A stretch of 64,000 nucleotides of DNA, from NCBI RefSeq assembly GCF_024385525.1, contig NZ_JANFLU010000011.1:1-64000 (forward strand). Reading direction: 5' to 3'. The stretch comes from Arthrobacter sp. zg-Y238. GTDB lineage: Bacteria; Actinomycetota; Actinomycetes; Actinomycetales; Micrococcaceae. How positions within the stretch are numbered: the stretch's first letter is position 1; each line of letters opens with the position of its first letter. The notes under the pieces are model-generated. The model did not search any database. It was given only the letters and a program-made list of their open reading frames with translations, and had not been told where the DNA came from. The translations under genes and the position numbers were made by a program. Of this stretch, positions 51,717 through 59,743 are shown piece after piece.

Positions 51717-52772
51717 ATGCAGGCCCCGGCCTCCGCCGCCGAATTCCAGCTCGCAGCGCAAGCGCAGGGCCTGGCCCTGGACGCTGCCCAGCTGGGCGTC
51801 CTTCCGGCGCTTGCCGCGGCTGCCGCGGCGGCCCGATCCGCCGAACCCGCGCCGGACAATACCTCCGTCTACCTGTGGGGCCCGCCGGGGCGGGGGAAGA
51901 CCTGGCTGCTGGACACGTTGTTCGACTCCGTGGATATCGCGCAGAAACGGCGGCTGCATTTCCACGACTTCTTCCGTGAACTCCATGCACTCGTCTTCGC
52001 CGGTTACGGAAACCCCGGCTACCGGCAGGATTCGGCCTTCGCCGCGGCCCTGGACCAGATGCTGGGCCGGGTCCGGCTGCTGTGCTTTGACGAATTCCAT
52101 GTAAAGGACCCGGCGGACGCAGCCTTCATCACCCGACTGCTCCGCACCGTGCTGGACCGCGGCATCGTGCTCGTGGCGACATCCAACTACGCGCCGCAGG
52201 AGCTGCTTCCGGACGAGATGTTCCACCACCTCTTCGAACCCGGTATTGCACTGATAACCGGACACCTGCAGGTCCTGGAGCTGGACGGGGACACGGATTA
52301 CCGTGCCCGCCCCGGAAACACCGCCGGTTTCGCCGCCGGGTATCACCTGCGCAGCAACGACGACGCGCTGCTTGCCGTAGCCGGGCTGATCCCGCCCGGC
52401 GCAGCGGAAGGGGTGCAGCTGACACCGGGCACCCGGACGCTGGAGGCCCTGCGGGCGGACGGCGGGCAGCTGTGGTTCGATTTCGAGGACCTGTGCCATG
52501 CGCAGTCGGCCACCTCCGACTACCTGCAGCTGGCGCAGGCGCACCGGCACTGGGTGATCAGCGGCGTGCCCCCGGTCGGAGGATCGAATCCCTACGGCTG
52601 GCAGCGCTTCGGCAACGTCGTGGACGTGCTCTACGACGCCGGCTGCCGTCTGGACGTCATCGGGATGCCGGATTACGACGGCGTGTTCCCCGGGATAGCC
52701 CACCCCACCGACCTGGCGCGGATCCGCAGCCGGTTCGGGATGCTGCAACAGCTGCCTGCGGCCGGAAGTTAA
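51717..52772 (+). CDS. zapE: cell division protein ZapE (AFG1-like ATPase)
   Basis: A 351-residue AAA+ ATPase of the AFG1/LACE1 group. Walker A GPPGRGKT (Lys61), LHFHDFFRELH, Walker B LLCFDEFH (about 122-129) and the sensor-like ATSNYAPQELLPD are all present. In E. coli ZapE links cell division to stress and membrane proteins. The ATG at 51717 fits GGAAGG at 51702-51707; ATG 51708 sits next to that site and is less likely. It is divergent from the DUF1540 gene. Confidence 0.9.
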   Translation: MQAPASAAEFQLAAQAQGLALDAAQLGVLPALAAAAAAARSAEPAPDNTSVYLWGPPGRGKTWLLDTLFDSVDIAQKRRLHFHDFFRELHALVFAGYGNPGYRQDSAFAAALDQMLGRVRLLCFDEFHVKDPADAAFITRLLRTVLDRGIVLVATSNYAPQELLPDEMFHHLFEPGIALITGHLQVLELDGDTDYRARPGNTAGFAAGYHLRSNDDALLAVAGLIPPGAAEGVQLTPGTRTLEALRADGGQLWFDFEDLCHAQSATSDYLQLAQAHRHWVISGVPPVGGSNPYGWQRFGNVVDVLYDAGCRLDVIGMPDYDGVFPGIAHPTDLARIRSRFGMLQQLPAAGS

Positions 52773-52801
52773 CTACCGCGTCCCACCGTTAGCGCCCGAT
52801 G

Positions 52802-53764
52802 TCAGTTCCCGGCGTCGGCCGCGTCCTGGGCGTCAGCGAGCTTCTGCCGGGCTTTTTCCGCCGCCCGTCGGGCGGCACGGGCCGCGCGCCGGGCATGGTC
52901 CCGCTCTCGTTCCAGCTTCCCGGAACGCCGGTCCACGGTTGCGACCTCCCGCTCGAGTTGCCTAATCCGCTCCCGCAGTTCGTCGATCTCATCCGTGAGC
53001 TCGTCCCGACGGCCGGCGGACTCATCCACTTCCCGCTGGGCGGCGTCCAGCGCTTCCTGCGCCGTGCGCTCGGCCGCTGCCGCTTCCTCCAGGTCCGCCT
53101 GCGCCTTCCGGACAGCCCGCCGGGCTTCGGCCTGCCGTAGGCGGACCGCGGAACTGTCCTGGCTCCCGCCCTTGTCCTTCGCAGCCCCGACCCGGCCGGC
53201 CCCCGCCCTGCCGCCGGCCCCGTGGGCTATCGAGTCCGGGTCGGCAACGGCACCGTCCAGGTCCACCTCTTCCCACCCGCTGGCCGCGAGGGAACGGACC
53301 AGCTGGCCGCTGGCCACGGCCTCGGCCGCCGAGGGGTCTGTCATCGCGGCCCAGAGGGTCTGTTCGGCTTCCGCTGCCAACGATTCGCTGACCGGGTGGT
53401 CCAGCTCGGAGGCCAGGTCCCGGGCCTGGCGGACAATCGCGCGCAGCAGCCGCTGGCGTTCGGTGCTTAAGCGGCGCAGCTGCTTCTGGTCCAGGTCCTC
53501 CTGGGCTTCGCGCAGCGCCGCTCCCAGCTCCAGCACCTGATCCAGGTCCTCCCGCCGCCGGTGCGCCAGCAGATTAACCAGCCAGGCCGCCGTCGAGGGC
53601 TTTGGCAGGGCCTTGATGCGTTTGGCCAGATCCTTGTCCCCGGCCCGCCCGGCATCGGCGGCGGCGGCGTTGCGAGCGGCAGTGAATTCAGACGGCAGCA
53701 GCGCGTAGAGCCCGACGACGGTGGCACCGAGCGACGGCGGCGGCTGCGGATCCGCACTGCTCAC
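52802..53764 (-). CDS. hypothetical coiled-coil protein
   Basis: A 320-residue protein I do not recognise by name. The first half has LPSEFTAARNAAAADAGRAG and LPKPSTAAWLVNLLAHRR, a pattern I know only from actinobacterial hypothetical proteins; the second half (about 195-315) is a charged coiled coil full of Ala, Arg, Glu and Asp with regular heptads. No membrane helix. The GTG at 53764 overlaps the DoxX stop in GTGA, so the two are translated together. Confidence 0.72.
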   Translation of the reverse strand: MSSADPQPPPSLGATVVGLYALLPSEFTAARNAAAADAGRAGDKDLAKRIKALPKPSTAAWLVNLLAHRRREDLDQVLELGAALREAQEDLDQKQLRRLSTERQRLLRAIVRQARDLASELDHPVSESLAAEAEQTLWAAMTDPSAAEAVASGQLVRSLAASGWEEVDLDGAVADPDSIAHGAGGRAGAGRVGAAKDKGGSQDSSAVRLRQAEARRAVRKAQADLEEAAAAERTAQEALDAAQREVDESAGRRDELTDEIDELRERIRQLEREVATVDRRSGKLERERDHARRAARAARRAAEKARQKLADAQDAADAGN

Positions 53765-54132
53765 CCGAAGACACCAAACCGGCCCAGCGCCACCACCAGC
53801 GAGAGCATCATCAGGATGACGCCCAGGGCGATCCGGTTGCGTTCGCCCCGCCGCACGTGGACCAGGACAGCCAATGCCATCAGGACGGTCAGCCCGGATG
53901 CAGCGATCGGCGTCAGTACGGGCGCCAGGCCGGTTGCCTCGGGAATGACCAGTCCGGCCGCTCCAAGGACTTCGAGGACGCCGATCAGTTTCACGGTGAC
54001 CGGGGAAAAGTCCTCGGGCCAGCGAAGGTTCTCCCGGACACGCGCATAGCTCTGGAAGATCTTTACGACGCCGACTCCGGCAAATAGAAGTGCCAACAGC
54101 AGTTGAACAAGCCATAAGACCAGAGACAGCAT
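53761..54132 (-). CDS. DoxX family membrane protein
   Basis: A 123-residue protein with four membrane helices, fitting DoxX: LLLALLFAGVGVVKIFQS, LIGVLEVLGAAGLVIP, TPIAASGLTVLMALAVLVH and the last helix. DoxX relatives support thiosulfate oxidation or redox homeostasis, but the narrow role is unknown. TTAGGTACCC precedes the ATG. It is the first gene of a pair with the coiled-coil protein. Confidence 0.87.
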   Translation of the reverse strand: MLSLVLWLVQLLLALLFAGVGVVKIFQSYARVRENLRWPEDFSPVTVKLIGVLEVLGAAGLVIPEATGLAPVLTPIAASGLTVLMALAVLVHVRRGERNRIALGVILMMLSLVVALGRFGVFG

Positions 54133-54269
54133 GGGTACCTAAGCGACTTTCTGTGTACGGGCAGGAGTCAGCAGATTAGAACAGAGTGAACCAATGGAAC
54201 CATCACAACCCAAGGATGGTCTGCCGTCGGGGAACTGCGCAACAACGGGCGTGGCGTAGCGCAGGTCGC

Positions 54270-55256
54270 TCAGAACCCGGCCACGGGACGGGGACGGTAG
54301 AACTCCTCGAGCGCACTGAACTCCTCTTCGGCGAGCTGGATGTCCAGGGCCTGGATGTTGTCGTCCAGATGGGAAGCTGCCGTGGCGCCGATCAACGGAG
54401 CCGTGACCACCGGGTTGGCCAGGACCCAGGCGAGGGCGACCTGCGCCCGGGTGGCGCCGAGCCCCTCGGCTACGTTCCCCACTGCATCGGTGATGCTGCG
54501 GTCCACTTCCTCGTTGCCCCCGTAGAGCATGTGGCCCTGTTCGTCGTAGTCCTGCCGGACCGTCCTCGTTCCCCAGGGACGGGCCAGGCGCCCGCGCGCC
54601 AGCGGGGAATAGGGCAGCGCTCCGATGCCCCGGTCCGCGCAGAGCGGATACATTTCCCGTTCCTCTTCGCGATAGAGGAGGTTGTAGTGATCCTGCATGG
54701 TGATGAACTGCGCCCAGCCGTGCTGTTCCTGCAGGAAGATGGCTTTCGAGAACTGCCAGGCGTGCATGCTCGAGGCGCCCAGATACCGGACCTTGCCGTC
54801 CCGGACCAGCTGGTCCAGGGTCTCCAGCGTTTCTTCGAGCGGCGTGGTGCCGTCCCAGCGGTGCACCTGGTAAAGGTCGATGTAGTCGGTGCGCAGGCGC
54901 CGCAGGCTCTGCTCCACCTGCCACAGGATGTGTTTGCGGGATAACCCCCATCCATTGGGACCCGGTCCCATCTCGCCGTGCACCTTGCTGGCGATCACGA
55001 CTTCTTCCCGCCGGCAGTATTCCGCAACGGCAGCTCCGAGGATTTCCTCGCTGTGGCCGGCGGAATACACGTTCGCGGTGTCGAAAAAATTGATGCCCAG
55101 CTCCACCGCGTGCCGCAGCAGGGACTTGGCCTCGTCCTCGCGGATGGTCCATCCGTGCGCGCCGCGGTCCGGATCGCCGAAGCCCAGGCAGCCCAGCCCA
55201 ATGACCGAAACAGTTGCCCCTGACTTGCCGAGCTTGGCGTATGTCATCGAGTTCAT
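54270..55256 (-). CDS. aldo/keto reductase
   Basis: A 328-residue AKR barrel enzyme. The tetrad is Asp59, Tyr64, Lys91 and His132 (FFDTANVYS, ASKVHG, QVHRWD). It resembles the Gcy/YhdN and AKR11-13 groups that reduce aldehydes with NADPH. ATG 55256 has GGAGGCCAGCCG upstream; the in-frame ATG at 55289 is less likely. It stands alone. Confidence 0.92.
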   Translation of the reverse strand: MNSMTYAKLGKSGATVSVIGLGCLGFGDPDRGAHGWTIREDEAKSLLRHAVELGINFFDTANVYSAGHSEEILGAAVAEYCRREEVVIASKVHGEMGPGPNGWGLSRKHILWQVEQSLRRLRTDYIDLYQVHRWDGTTPLEETLETLDQLVRDGKVRYLGASSMHAWQFSKAIFLQEQHGWAQFITMQDHYNLLYREEEREMYPLCADRGIGALPYSPLARGRLARPWGTRTVRQDYDEQGHMLYGGNEEVDRSITDAVGNVAEGLGATRAQVALAWVLANPVVTAPLIGATAASHLDDNIQALDIQLAEEEFSALEEFYRPRPVAGF

Positions 55257-55383
55257 CGGCTGGCCTCCGCTGCTGCAGTGCGGGTTCATTACCGCACGAT
55301 GCTACCGGGACGCGGCCCCGCTCCGGTAGGCAGGAGGCCCGAGGACTCCCGGCAGCTGCGGTTGCGGTCCTATACTGGCGCAC

Positions 55384-56901
55384 ATGGCCGCCGGAACAGG
55401 TACCGCAAGCCGTTTCTTGGTAGATGAAGCATTGGTGCTGCCGCCGCTGCATGAGCTGGCTGGTGTCGCTAAAGTGGCACAGCCCCGGGAAGGCCGGCGC
55501 ACGGAAGTCCGGTATGACACCCCGGACGGCTCCCTCCGCAGACGCGGGTTCAGCCTCTCCCGGCACACGGACGACGACGGCGGTACGCGCTGGGAGCGCA
55601 GCGCACCCTCTTTGGAGCCTGCGGTCCGGGCCAGCAACACTACCGGGCCCGGTGCAGGGGTTCCGGCGGAACTGGTGGAGGACCTCCAAGCCGTGCTTCG
55701 GGGCCGGGAACCGGTGCCTGTTCAAACCCTTGTCACGCGCTATCTGGAGTACGGCCTGCTGGACGGTGCGGGCACGGTGCTTGCCCGCGTCACTGATGAA
55801 AGCACCAGGGCAGAGGGCATCGGAGCCGAGCCCTCCGGCCCGGACCGGCGGGTCTGGGCCGTTGCGTCCGCGGGCGGGGCGCTGGGCAAGGACGCGGGAA
55901 CCATGTTCCTCGCTGCCGGTGCCGTGCCGGCGGGCACGGACGGCGTTGGGGGACAGGACGCAGTGCGGCACCCGGAGGGGACCGGCGCGGGCAACGGGGA
56001 TACTCCGGACGGAACCGATGCCGGCATCCTGGACGCTCGAAGCCCGGTAGCACTGCTGCTGCTGGAGTATCTGCGCGAACAGTTCGAAGAGCTGCTGCGC
56101 CACGATCCGCGCGTGCGGCGGGGGGACGCTGACGGCATCCACAAGATGAGGGTTGCCACCAGGAGGCTGCGCTCGGCCCTCTCCAGCTACCGCAGCATCA
56201 TGGACACCGAGCCGGGGCGCTCGCTGCGCGGGGAGCTGCGGTGGCTCGCCCGGGTACTGGGGAAGGCCCGGGACGCGCAGGTGATGCGGCACCGGCTCCA
56301 GCAGCTGATTGCCGCCGAACCCGCTGACCTGGTCATGGGGCCGGTTGCCGCCCGCGTGGACGAGGAACTGCTCCATGACTATCGGGAGGCCTACGGTCAC
56401 GTCCGCGAAGCACTGCACTCCCAGCGGTATTTCCAGGCATTGGACGGACTCGAAGCACTACTGGACAGCCCGTTCTGGACGGAAACGGCCAGGGAACCGG
56501 CAGGTCCCGCAGCTGCCCGCATCATCCGGCGGGACCGGAAAAGGCTGCACCGTCGGGTACGGTCCACACGGACATTGACGGGCCTCGAATATGCGGAAGC
56601 GCTTCATGACGCGCGCAAGGATGCCAAGCAGTTGCGCTACGCAGCCGAAGTCTGGGCGCCCGTGCAACCGAAGGAAGCGAAGGAAATGGTGGACGCCGCC
56701 GAGCATGTGCAGAAGGTCCTGGGTGAGTACCAGGACAGCGTGGTGACGCAGGCCTACCTGCGGCGTATGGGGGCAACGGCGTTGGCTGCCGGTGAGAACG
56801 GCTTTACCTACGGGCGGCTGCATGCCTTGGAGCAGGCCTCGGCCCAGTCGGCCCAGGAGCGGTTTGCCCACGCTTGGAAAGGCTTCCCGACCAGCCCCTG
56901 A
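55384..56901 (+). CDS. CYTH-CHAD domain protein
   Basis: A 505-residue protein with a divergent CYTH-like beta barrel at the N-terminus (about 10-200) and a helical CHAD domain (about 215-495): HKMRVATRRLRSALSSYR, HRRVRSTR and HDARKDAKQLRYAAEV hold the conserved His and basic residues that bind polyphosphate. It may bind or hydrolyse inorganic polyphosphate or triphosphate. A TATACT -10 box (55371-55376) lies seven bases before the ATG, so the message is probably leaderless. It ends 13 bases before the MFS gene. Confidence 0.88.
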   Translation: MAAGTGTASRFLVDEALVLPPLHELAGVAKVAQPREGRRTEVRYDTPDGSLRRRGFSLSRHTDDDGGTRWERSAPSLEPAVRASNTTGPGAGVPAELVEDLQAVLRGREPVPVQTLVTRYLEYGLLDGAGTVLARVTDESTRAEGIGAEPSGPDRRVWAVASAGGALGKDAGTMFLAAGAVPAGTDGVGGQDAVRHPEGTGAGNGDTPDGTDAGILDARSPVALLLLEYLREQFEELLRHDPRVRRGDADGIHKMRVATRRLRSALSSYRSIMDTEPGRSLRGELRWLARVLGKARDAQVMRHRLQQLIAAEPADLVMGPVAARVDEELLHDYREAYGHVREALHSQRYFQALDGLEALLDSPFWTETAREPAGPAAARIIRRDRKRLHRRVRSTRTLTGLEYAEALHDARKDAKQLRYAAEVWAPVQPKEAKEMVDAAEHVQKVLGEYQDSVVTQAYLRRMGATALAAGENGFTYGRLHALEQASAQSAQERFAHAWKGFPTSP

Positions 56902-56914
56902 GGGAGGCAATCGC

Positions 56915-58480
56915 ATGGAATCGCCCTGGGCGCCGCTGCGCCGGCGGATGTTCCTCATTCTGTGGCTTGCCCAGCTGGGGTCCAACATCGGCACCTGGAT
57001 GCAGACCGTGGGGGCCCAGTGGTTCCTGGTGGAAAACAGTGACAATCCCGCCCTTGTATCCCTGGTCCAGACTGCGAACCTCGCACCGTCCCTTCTGCTG
57101 GGTCTCATTGCCGGGGTGCTGGCGGACGCCTTCAACCGACGTCGGCTGATCCTGGGCGCCAACATCTTCGCCGCCGGTGCTGCTACCGTGCTGACGGTCG
57201 TGGCCGCGCTGGGCCTGCTGGACCCGGATTCGCTGCTGCTCTACACCTTCCTCATCGGCTCCGGCATGGCGCTGAGTGCCCCCGCCTGGCAGGCCATCAC
57301 CCCTGCACTGGTGCCGCGGGAAGAGATCCAGGCAGCCGCAGCGCTCGGCAGTGTGGCAATGAACACGGCCCGCGCCGTTGGTCCCGCCATCGCCGGCCTG
57401 CTGGTGGCCCTGACCGGTCCGGCCTTTGTGTTCGGCCTGAACGCACTGTCCTTCGTGGGCACCTCCATTGCGATCTACAGTTGGCGGGCTCCGCAGCGGG
57501 ATCCGGACGAACGCGAACACGTGGGAGAGGCGCTCGCCGCAGGTATCCGCTACATCCGTGCTGCGCCGCTCATCCGCCGGATCCTCCTGCGGTCCGGCCT
57601 GTTCATATTTCCCGCCAGCGCCCTCTATGCGCTGCTGCCCGTTGCCGCCAACGGCCATCTCGGCCTGGGTTCGGCAGGATACGGGCTACTGCTCGGGGCG
57701 CTGGGTATCGGCGCCGTGCTGGGTGTCCTGCTCCTGCCGCGGCTCCGGACCGTCCTGAAGGACAACACACTGCTGGGCATCAGCGCCGTGGTCTTCGCGG
57801 CCGGGACCTTCGCCTCGGGATACCTGCCGGCGTGGGCCGTTGCCGTGCTGTTGGTCTTCGCGGGGTTCGCCTGGATCTCCACGTTCTCCACCTTGAACGC
57901 AGCTATGCAACTGACCCTGCCCGAATGGGTGCGTGCCCGCGGCCTGTCTGTGTATCTGATGGTCGCCGCCGGCACGCAGGCCGTGGGCGCTGTTTTCTGG
58001 GGATCGGGTGCCACCGGTGCCGGCTACGCTCCTACCCTGGCTTTTGCCGCCGGCGTACTGCTGGTGGCGGGGGTCAGCGTCGCGGTGCTTCCGCTGCTGC
58101 CGGGCACCGGACGCCTGGACCGCAGCGTAGCCGGCACGGAACTGCACCTTCCCGCCGGTGAGGAACCGAAACCCGGTGCCGGGCCGGTGACGGTCCTGAT
58201 CTCCTACGAGGTCCCCGCGGACCTCAGTGACGAGTTCGTGAAGGCCATGCACAGAGTCCGGCTGTCCCGCATGCGCACCGGTGCCACGGACTGGGAACTG
58301 GTGCACTCGGTCACTGACCAGGATCAGTTCCGGGAGATTTACGATGTGCCGACCTGGCGGGAGTACCTGCGGCAGGAACAGACGCGGACTACGGGGGAAG
58401 ACCGCCGGATCATTCAGGCCGCATGGGACCTGGCCGAAGTGGAACCGCGGGTCCGCTGGTTCCTCCCCGCCTCCGCCTGA
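56915..58480 (+). CDS. MFS exporter, EntS-like, with C-terminal ABM-like domain
   Basis: A 521-residue MFS_3 family protein: 12 membrane helices to about residue 405, with the EntS-type opening FLILWLAQLGSNIGTWMQ and ADAFNRRR after helix 2. The last 100 residues (PVTVLISYEVPADLSDEFVKAM, DWELVHSVTDQDQFREIY) are a soluble ferredoxin-like fold as in antibiotic monooxygenases, seen in one branch of this family. It may export a siderophore or small toxin. GGGAGGCA precedes ATG 56915. It follows the CHAD gene by 13 bases and is probably co-transcribed. Confidence 0.88.
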   Translation: MESPWAPLRRRMFLILWLAQLGSNIGTWMQTVGAQWFLVENSDNPALVSLVQTANLAPSLLLGLIAGVLADAFNRRRLILGANIFAAGAATVLTVVAALGLLDPDSLLLYTFLIGSGMALSAPAWQAITPALVPREEIQAAAALGSVAMNTARAVGPAIAGLLVALTGPAFVFGLNALSFVGTSIAIYSWRAPQRDPDEREHVGEALAAGIRYIRAAPLIRRILLRSGLFIFPASALYALLPVAANGHLGLGSAGYGLLLGALGIGAVLGVLLLPRLRTVLKDNTLLGISAVVFAAGTFASGYLPAWAVAVLLVFAGFAWISTFSTLNAAMQLTLPEWVRARGLSVYLMVAAGTQAVGAVFWGSGATGAGYAPTLAFAAGVLLVAGVSVAVLPLLPGTGRLDRSVAGTELHLPAGEEPKPGAGPVTVLISYEVPADLSDEFVKAMHRVRLSRMRTGATDWELVHSVTDQDQFREIYDVPTWREYLRQEQTRTTGEDRRIIQAAWDLAEVEPRVRWFLPASA

Positions 58481-58609
58481 GCGTTCGGCCCGGCGGCAGT
58501 CCAACGGATAGACTGGGACCCGGTTCGAAGGCCGTTTCCGCGGCGGGCCGGCGCGTTGGTAGCGATGCGCTGAAAACGATGCAGTGAACAAACCATTAGT
58601 TGAGGTATT

Positions 58610-59683
58610 TTGCGAGATTTTAGTGCACGCCTGGCCACTGCCGAGGAGATCGCCAACTGGGATAAGCACGTGCTTGCCAACCCCGGGGGCGGCAATGTCC
58701 TCCAGTCGGCGTCCTTCGCGGAAGTGAAGTCCCACCACGGCTGGAATCCCGTCTACCTGGCCTTCACCGGACCCGATTACGTGACCTACACGCTGGCGAT
58801 CGAGAAGAAGGTCCCGGCCCTGGGCAGCCTCTGGTACCTCATCAAGGGTCCCGACGTCGCCGCCCCCGAAGACGTGCCGCTGGTGGTGAACGCGCTGACC
58901 CGGTTCATCAAGGAGACCCGCCGCAAGGTTTTCGCGATCAAGGTCGAGCCGGACATCGTGGACAGCGAAGAGGTCCAGGCCCTGTTCACGGGGGCCGGAT
59001 TCATTAAGACATTCAACCTGCAGCCCAACGACTCCACGGCACTGCTGGACACCACGCCTGACGAGGAGCAGCTGCTCAAGAACCTCTCCTCCCGCGGCCG
59101 GAACGCGGTCCGCCGGGCCATCCGTGAAGGCGCCGATGTCCGACGGGTCGAGCCGACCGAAGAAAACATGCGGACCATGTACCGCCTGATGGCCCACATC
59201 GAGGACCGCTCCGCTGCACGGCTGCGCTCCTACGAGTACTACCACCGGTTCTGGTCCAACTTCGTTGCCGCCGGCCAGGGGCGCTTCTACTTTGCATTCG
59301 AGGACGGGGAGCCCACTGTGGGTGCCTTCGTGATTGCCTACGGGAACAAGGGCACGTACAAGGACGGCGGGTCCAAGCCGCGGCGCTCCCAGTACGGGGA
59401 TTCGCATCTGGTCCAGTGGACCGCGATCACCGAACTCAAGAAGGAGTGCGGCATTGTCCAGTACGACTTCTGCGGCACACCGCCGAGTAACCAGCTCAAG
59501 GATAAGAGCCACCCGCACCACGGGCTGGGTCTGTTCAAGACCAGTTTCTCCAAGACGGTCACGGATTTCGTTGGGTGCTACGACTTCGTTGTGGACCCGG
59601 TCCGTTACCGGATCTGGAACACCATCGGCGAACGCGTGGCGCGGCAGATTTACTGGCGCCGCCACCAGCAGCCGTTCTACTAA
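58610..59683 (+). CDS. FemAB-type peptidoglycan bridge aminoacyltransferase
   Basis: A 357-residue aminoacyl-tRNA-dependent transferase of the FemX/FemA/FemB group that adds an amino acid to the stem or cross-bridge of lipid II. ANWDKHVLANPGGGNVLQS, SRGRNAVRRAIREGADVR and RRSQYGDSHLVQW with GLFKTSFS are the paired GNAT halves. The TTG start at 58610 has GAGG six bases upstream. Micrococcaceae often have interpeptide bridges that such enzymes build. The next gene starts 60 bases later in the same direction. Confidence 0.9.
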   Translation: MRDFSARLATAEEIANWDKHVLANPGGGNVLQSASFAEVKSHHGWNPVYLAFTGPDYVTYTLAIEKKVPALGSLWYLIKGPDVAAPEDVPLVVNALTRFIKETRRKVFAIKVEPDIVDSEEVQALFTGAGFIKTFNLQPNDSTALLDTTPDEEQLLKNLSSRGRNAVRRAIREGADVRRVEPTEENMRTMYRLMAHIEDRSAARLRSYEYYHRFWSNFVAAGQGRFYFAFEDGEPTVGAFVIAYGNKGTYKDGGSKPRRSQYGDSHLVQWTAITELKKECGIVQYDFCGTPPSNQLKDKSHPHHGLGLFKTSFSKTVTDFVGCYDFVVDPVRYRIWNTIGERVARQIYWRRHQQPFY

Positions 59684-59743
59684 GCAGCAGTTCCAGCAGG
59701 CAATAACCCGGGCGGGTCCCGGAACAGGCGAAAGGGTGAATCC

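Noticed and set aside
54139-56418. Very long minus-strand open frame (759 codons) opposite the aldo/keto reductase and CHAD genes
   Set aside because: It runs opposite clear genes with known motifs, has low-complexity Pro/Arg/Gly content and no domain; a product of high GC.
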